Assembly: GCA_964650405.1 (NCBI GenBank)
Contig: CAZYTO010000003.1
Span: 1 to 58,715, forward strand
Length of the DNA stretch: 58,715 bases
Direction of reading: 5' to 3'
From: CAZYTO01 sp964650405
Lineage (GTDB): Bacteria > Acidobacteriota > Thermoanaerobaculia > Gp7-AA8
A program made the position numbers and the translations under genes. The notes beneath the pieces are model-generated. The model saw only the letters and a program-made list of their open reading frames with translations, was not told where the DNA came from and made no database searches. Positions 54,797 to 58,715 of this stretch are shown piece after piece. Every line of letters starts with the position of its first letter. The stretch's first letter is position 1.

Positions 54797-56541
54797 GGGA
54801 ATCGATCGAGCGGACGTTCCGCACGTCCGACGGAACGGAGCTCTTCTACCGGCATTGGCCCGTCGCCGGAGCGTCGACGGGAGCCATCGTGCTGTTCCAT
54901 CGCGGACATGAGCACTCCGGGCGGATGGCCCATCTCGTCGACGAGCTGGGTCTGGACGACTTCGAGTTCTACGCCTGGGACGCGCGTGGACACGGCCGCT
55001 CGCCGGGAGTGCGCGGCTACAGCCCGAGCCTGGCCACCTCCATCCGGGACGTGAACGAGTTCGTGGCCGAGGCCGGGCGGGAGTCGGGGCATCGCTCCGA
55101 GGACGTCGCCGTCATCGCCCAGAGCGTCGGCGCCGTGCTTGTGGCGGCCTGGCTGCACGACTACGCCCCGCACATCCGCTGCGCCGTGCTCGCCTCCCCG
55201 GCATTCAAGGTCAAGCTGTACGTTCCCTTCGCCCGCCCGGGCCTGGCCCTCATGCAGAAAGTGCGCGGGAACTTCTTCGTGAAGAGCTACGTCAAGTCGA
55301 AGTTCCTCACCCACGACGAAGAGCGGATGTCGTCGTTCGACGACGACCCGCTCATCAGCCGGGCCATCTCGTCGAACATCCTCCTCGACCTCTACTCCAC
55401 GGCCGAACGGGTCGTCGCCGACGCCCAGGCCATCACGGTACCCCTCCAGCTCCTCATCTCCGGCTCCGATTGGGTCGTCCACCACAAGCCGCAGCACGAC
55501 TTCTTCGACCGGCTGGGCAGCACGGTCAAAGAGCGCCACGTGCTCTATGGATTCCACCACGACACGCTCGGCGAACGCGATCGGGAGAAGGCCAACGCGC
55601 TCATCCGCGACTTCGTACACGATCGCTTCGCGGCGCCGGCGGCGGAGCCGGACCTCACGAAAGCACACAAGCACGGCCCCACCCGCGAAGAGGCCGACCG
55701 GCTGGCGGCGCCCCTGCCGAAGTGGTCGCCGCGCGGCCTCTACTGGGCCGCTACGCGCGCGGCCATGCGCGTCGGCAGCAAACTCTCCGAGGGGCTGAAA
55801 CTCGGGGAGGACACCGGATTCGACTCGGGCGCCACGCTCGACTACGTCTATCGCAACACGCCCGGCAGCCCCACGCCCCTGGGCCGTCTCATCGACCGCA
55901 ACTACCTCGGCTCCATCGGCTGGAAGGGCATCCGCCAGCGCAAGGTGCACGTCGAGGAGCTGATCCGCGAGGCCATGAAACGCCTGCGCGACGACGGGCA
56001 GCCGATCCACGTCATGGACATCGCCGCCGGTCACGGCCGCTACGTGCTCGAAGCGCTGGAGACGGGGAACGGACGGCCCGATTCGATCCTGCTGCGCGAT
56101 TACAGCGACCTCAATGTGCGCGAGGGATCCGCGCTCATCGAGTCGAAAGGACTCGGCGCCATCGCCCGTTTCGTCAAGGGCGATGCCTTCGACCGCGAGA
56201 GCCTGGCCGCCGTCGCGCCGCGGCCGACCCTGGCCATCGTCTCCGGCCTCTACGAGCTCTTCCCCGACAACGACATGGTCCAGCGCTCGCTGGCCGGCGT
56301 CGCCGACGCCGTGGCGCCGGGCGGGTATCTCATCTACACGGGACAGCCGTGGCATCCGCAGCTCGAGCTGATCGCCCGCGCGCTGACGAGCCATCGCGGA
56401 GGGCAAGCCTGGGTGATGCGCCGCCGCACGCAGGGAGAGATGGATCAACTGGTGGACCATGCCGGGTTTGAGAAGCTCGCCCAGCGCATCGACCGATGGG
56501 GCATCTTCACGGTCTCGCTGGCGGTGAGGCGGGCGGAGTGA
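54793..56541 (+). CDS. bifunctional alpha/beta hydrolase-SAM methyltransferase, YnbC-like
   Basis: This 582-aa fusion has an N-terminal monoglyceride-lipase-like hydrolase (about 1-290): AIVLFHRGHEHSGR, nucleophile Ser in AQSVGA, acid in SGSDWVVHHKP and base in YGFHHDTLG. The C-terminal half (about 330-580) is a methyltransferase: IHVMDIAAGHGRYVLEAL (motif I), LLRDYSDLNVREG, ATLAIVSGLYELFPDN-like segment, GGYLIYTGQPWHPQ. E. coli YnbC has this same two-domain build. ATG 54793 overlaps ynbA and has GGAGGGA before it. It probably remodels and methylates the lipid made by the YnbA/YnbB proteins; this is inference. Confidence 0.88.
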   Translation: MRESIERTFRTSDGTELFYRHWPVAGASTGAIVLFHRGHEHSGRMAHLVDELGLDDFEFYAWDARGHGRSPGVRGYSPSLATSIRDVNEFVAEAGRESGHRSEDVAVIAQSVGAVLVAAWLHDYAPHIRCAVLASPAFKVKLYVPFARPGLALMQKVRGNFFVKSYVKSKFLTHDEERMSSFDDDPLISRAISSNILLDLYSTAERVVADAQAITVPLQLLISGSDWVVHHKPQHDFFDRLGSTVKERHVLYGFHHDTLGERDREKANALIRDFVHDRFAAPAAEPDLTKAHKHGPTREEADRLAAPLPKWSPRGLYWAATRAAMRVGSKLSEGLKLGEDTGFDSGATLDYVYRNTPGSPTPLGRLIDRNYLGSIGWKGIRQRKVHVEELIREAMKRLRDDGQPIHVMDIAAGHGRYVLEALETGNGRPDSILLRDYSDLNVREGSALIESKGLGAIARFVKGDAFDRESLAAVAPRPTLAIVSGLYELFPDNDMVQRSLAGVADAVAPGGYLIYTGQPWHPQLELIARALTSHRGGQAWVMRRRTQGEMDQLVDHAGFEKLAQRIDRWGIFTVSLAVRRAE

Positions 56542-56543
56542 CG

Positions 56544-56645
56544 GAGAAAGGCTGGAAGGCGGGAAGGCTGAAAGGCTGAAAGGATCGAAAAGAGCTGTGG
56601 TGCCGCCGTCGTCCCTTCCAGCCTCTCAGCCTTCCAGCCTTTCCT
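56544..56645. repeat. 8-nt word array, family GGCTGAAA, inside the ynb-like operon
   Basis: GGCTGGAA/GGCGGGAA/GGCTGAAA octamers (56549-56582) face complementary CCTTCCAGCC words (56612-56645). It fills the gap between two co-directional operon genes, starting 2 nt after the stop. Confidence 0.88.
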
Positions 56646-56664
56646 CAGTGCACGCATTCGAACG

Positions 56665-58011
56665 ATGACCACCATACCCCCACCTCCCACCCGTCCCTGG
56701 CTGCGCGCGTGTGTCTGGCTCGCCTTCCTCGGGCCGTTCTTCTTCGCCAGCTACGGATTCGCGAACTGGCTGGCCAGCCGCCGCAGCGGGGTGCCGTCGA
56801 TCGTCTATCCGTGGGAGCACTCCATTCCGTTCCTGCCCTGGACCATCGTTCCCTACTGGTCGATCGACCTGCTCTACGCCATCTCGCCGTTCCTCTGCAC
56901 GACGCGGCGGGAGATCGACCGCCATGCCCAGCGCCTGCTGTTCGTGCAATGCGTCTCCGTGACGTGCTTCCTCGCCTTCCCCCTGCGGTTCTCCTTCCCG
57001 CGGCCGGCGGCGCACGGCTTCTTCGGCTCGCTCTTCACGGCCCTCCGCGGCTTCGACCAGCCGTTCAACCAGGCGCCGTCGCTGCACATCGCCATCCTCG
57101 TCGTGCTGTGGGTGCTGTACGCCCGGCACGTCCCGCCGCGCTGGCACTGGCTCCTGCACGGGTGGATGGCGCTCATCGGCGTCTCGATTCTCACCACCTG
57201 GCAGCATCACTTCATCGACCTCCCCACCGGCGCTGGCGCCGGGTTGCTTGCGTTGTGGGTGTTGCCGGATGCGGCGGCACTCCCCCAGCCGCCCACGGGG
57301 GTTCGGCACGACGCAGTCGTGCCCTACAGCCTGGGGCTAACTCGTGATCCCGTCCGGCGGCGTATTGCGGTGATCTACGCGGCGGGCGCGATCGTGTTCG
57401 GCGTCGTCGCGTGCCGCGGCGGGGCGTGGCTGTGGCTGGCCTGGGTGGCCACGGCGCTGGCGATCGTGGCGTGGAACTACGCCTTCGCCGGCGCGGCGGG
57501 CTTTCAGAAGCAGAGCGACGGCCGGCTGAGCCCCGGGGCGTACGGGCTGCTCGTTCCGTACCTGGCCGGAGCGTGGCTCAACTCGCGCCTCTGGACCTGG
57601 CGCGGCGCGTCCGCGGCCGAGATCGCGGACGGCGTTTCCATCGGCCGCATCCCCACCTGGCGCGAGTTCGCGGCGACGCCGTTTCGCGCCGTCGTGGACG
57701 TCGTGGCCGAGCTTCCCTGCCGCGTCCGCGGCGCACGCTTCTACCGCGTCCTTCCGGTCCTCGACCTCACCGTCCCGTTACCGGAGACGCTCAAGGCCGC
57801 CGCGCAGGCCATCGAAGAGGCGCGCTCCCACGGGCCGGTCCTCGTCTGCTGTGCCCTCGGCTATTCGCGCAGCGCGGCCGTGGTCGTGGCCTGGCTGGTC
57901 CTCACCGGGCGCGCGGCGTCCGTCGAGGCGGCGGTGGAACTGCTGCGCCGGGCGCGGCCGGCCGTGGTGCTCAAGCCCGCCCATCGCGTGGCCCTGGAGG
58001 GAATCGTATGA
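56665..58011 (+). CDS. PAP2 phosphatase-dual specificity phosphatase fusion, YnbD-like
   Basis: This 448-aa membrane protein has an N-terminal PAP2 region with six or so helices. FNQAPSLHIAI and TWQHHFIDLPTGAGAG carry the His/Asp residues of acid phosphatase domains C2 and C3. More helices follow to about residue 300. The soluble C terminus (about 325-448) is a dual-specificity phosphatase with CCALGYSRSAA, the C-x5-R loop with Cys and Arg present but the usual preceding His replaced by Cys. E. coli YnbD has the same domain pair. The stop overlaps the next start as ATGA. Confidence 0.88.
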   Translation: MTTIPPPPTRPWLRACVWLAFLGPFFFASYGFANWLASRRSGVPSIVYPWEHSIPFLPWTIVPYWSIDLLYAISPFLCTTRREIDRHAQRLLFVQCVSVTCFLAFPLRFSFPRPAAHGFFGSLFTALRGFDQPFNQAPSLHIAILVVLWVLYARHVPPRWHWLLHGWMALIGVSILTTWQHHFIDLPTGAGAGLLALWVLPDAAALPQPPTGVRHDAVVPYSLGLTRDPVRRRIAVIYAAGAIVFGVVACRGGAWLWLAWVATALAIVAWNYAFAGAAGFQKQSDGRLSPGAYGLLVPYLAGAWLNSRLWTWRGASAAEIADGVSIGRIPTWREFAATPFRAVVDVVAELPCRVRGARFYRVLPVLDLTVPLPETLKAAAQAIEEARSHGPVLVCCALGYSRSAAVVVAWLVLTGRAASVEAAVELLRRARPAVVLKPAHRVALEGIV

Positions 58012-58421
58012 CGGCAACGGAACGGGCCCAGGTCGTCGTGGCGGCGCGGCTGCTGCGCGCCACGTCGAAGCTGGACTGGCTCTCGACGGGGCTCACCCTC
58101 TTCACCGCCCTGGCGCTCCTCACGAGCACCGGCCCGCGCCCGATGGAGATCGTGGTGGTGGCCCTGGGCGCTCTGGCGCGGTGGTACGCGTTGCGGATCG
58201 ACTTCGACGCGCGGCTGCTGGAAGACGTGGCCGCCGACGTGCTGACCCGTGAGGATCTCGACGAAGCCTTCCTGGCCCTGTCCCTGGCCTCCCGCGAAAA
58301 GCTGGGACGCGACTGGAGCCAGCGCTGCCGCGGCGTGCGCGGCCTGGTCACGGTGTACGCAGCGCTCTTCGTCCTCCAGGTGGTCGCGTACCTCGCCGCC
58401 GCTATGATGATCGCCAAATGA
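58008..58421 (+). CDS. small membrane protein inside the ynb-like operon
   Basis: This 137-aa protein (MTATERAQVVVAARLLRATSKLDW...) has hydrophobic segments at about 26-56 (LSTGLTLFTALALLTS and IVVVALGALARWYAL) and 112-136 (GLVTVYAALFVLQVVAYLAAAMMIA). A charged region with DADVL-type acidic residues lies between (DVAADVLTREDLDEAFLAL). Both ends overlap neighbours as ATGA, so it is certainly part of the operon. It has no counterpart in the E. coli ynbABCD set that I recognise. Confidence 0.75.
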   Translation: MTATERAQVVVAARLLRATSKLDWLSTGLTLFTALALLTSTGPRPMEIVVVALGALARWYALRIDFDARLLEDVAADVLTREDLDEAFLALSLASREKLGRDWSQRCRGVRGLVTVYAALFVLQVVAYLAAAMMIAK

Positions 58422-58715
58422 CCGGCGCGCTGCAGAACCCCGTCTTCCGCACGTACCTTTTCGTGCTCCTGGGCCTGCTCGTCTTTGCCGGAGCGGCGCT
58501 GCTGGTGTTCAAATTCGTCTTCCACCGGAACATCACCCACGCCTGGAAGGCCTACCGCGGCTGGCTGATCATGATCCCGCTCGTGTTCGTGGCCCTCCTC
58601 TTCGGCCGCACCACGACGATCGTCTTCTTCACGCTCGTGGCCATCGGTGCCTTCACCGAGTTCGCCCGCGCCACGGGCCTCTACCGCGACTGGTGGATGA
58701 CCGGAGTGGTCGTGG
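58418..58715 (+). CDS. CdsA-like phosphatidate cytidylyltransferase, YnbB-like, N-terminal part
   Basis: Only the first 99 residues are in the window and the frame is open at the edge. MTGALQNPVFRTYLFVLLGLLVFAGAAL is the first helix, followed by ITHAWKAYRGWLIMIPLVFVALLFG and FFTLVAIGAFTEFARATGLYRDWWMTG. This resembles the N-terminal half of YnbB/CdsA-family CDP-diglyceride synthases, which supply CDP-diacylglycerol, the substrate of the YnbA-like enzyme. The catalytic C-terminal CDP-motif is outside the window, so the call rests on pattern and gene order. Confidence 0.75.
   Translation, partial: MTGALQNPVFRTYLFVLLGLLVFAGAALLVFKFVFHRNITHAWKAYRGWLIMIPLVFVALLFGRTTTIVFFTLVAIGAFTEFARATGLYRDWWMTGVVV

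Overview
The window is high-GC bacterial chromosome with one tRNA, no rRNA, no phage or transposase genes and no CRISPR array. Its gene content points to a soil or subsurface Acidobacteriota-type organism, possibly Thermoanaerobaculia. The reasons are an S9 peptidase, long secreted proteins built from DUF11 and IPT/TIG domains, a DUF4331 protein, a periplasmic-propeller histidine kinase, and abundant degenerate intergenic repeats. This placement is inference; no 16S gene or ribosomal protein gene is present.

Layout. Positions 1-6.0 kb (all minus): the N-terminal part of a YfhO-like membrane protein, a D-2-hydroxyacid dehydrogenase, imidazolonepropionase, then a tight operon read right to left: zinc-ribbon coiled coil, RNase HI, YggS, YggT, DivIVA. 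A CAU tRNA lies just upstream of it. 6.1-10.3 kb (minus): LysM protein, lytic transglycosylase, AMMECR1 protein, lipid-A-synthase N-terminal-like protein and a GT2 glycosyltransferase, a cell-envelope set. 10.4-18.5 kb: TatD, a cupredoxin-TIG protein, a NagX-like acyltransferase, a MerR-HTH/TPR protein, an SDR and an S9 peptidase. 18.5-27.7 kb: a CsgG-like lipoprotein-type gene, a 2004-aa secreted DUF11 protein and a 720-aa secreted protein. 27.9-36.2 kb: GT39 glycosyltransferase, a LytS/LytTR two-component pair, a REC-GGDEF cyclase, an esterase/membrane/SDR coupled set and an MFS transporter. 36.3-38.4 kb: a lower-GC SIR2-NB-ARC gene, a probable antiphage NLR. 38.6-50.2 kb: a PAS kinase coupled to a glycogen debranching enzyme, a DLH hydrolase, a TPR protein, a DUF4331 protein, methyltransferases, a DUF433/DUF5615 toxin-antitoxin pair and a possible nucleotidyltransferase. 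50.4-58.7 kb: a 1.07-kaa propeller kinase, then a plus-strand operon resembling E. coli ynbABCD (CDP-alcohol phosphatidyltransferase, hydrolase-methyltransferase, PAP2-dual-specificity phosphatase, a new small membrane protein, CdsA-like protein).

The most unusual signal is between the genes. At 22 places the intergenic DNA is a degenerate tandem array of 7- or 8-nt words. About ten unrelated word families share this period. Most arrays are folded back as an inverted repeat, and most of those beside a 3' end begin or end within a few nucleotides of a stop codon. They resemble the heptanucleotide STRR repeats of cyanobacteria in scale, but they are palindromic and occur in many families in one short region. 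The SIR2-NB-ARC gene, the toxin-antitoxin pair and several ordinary gaps lack them.
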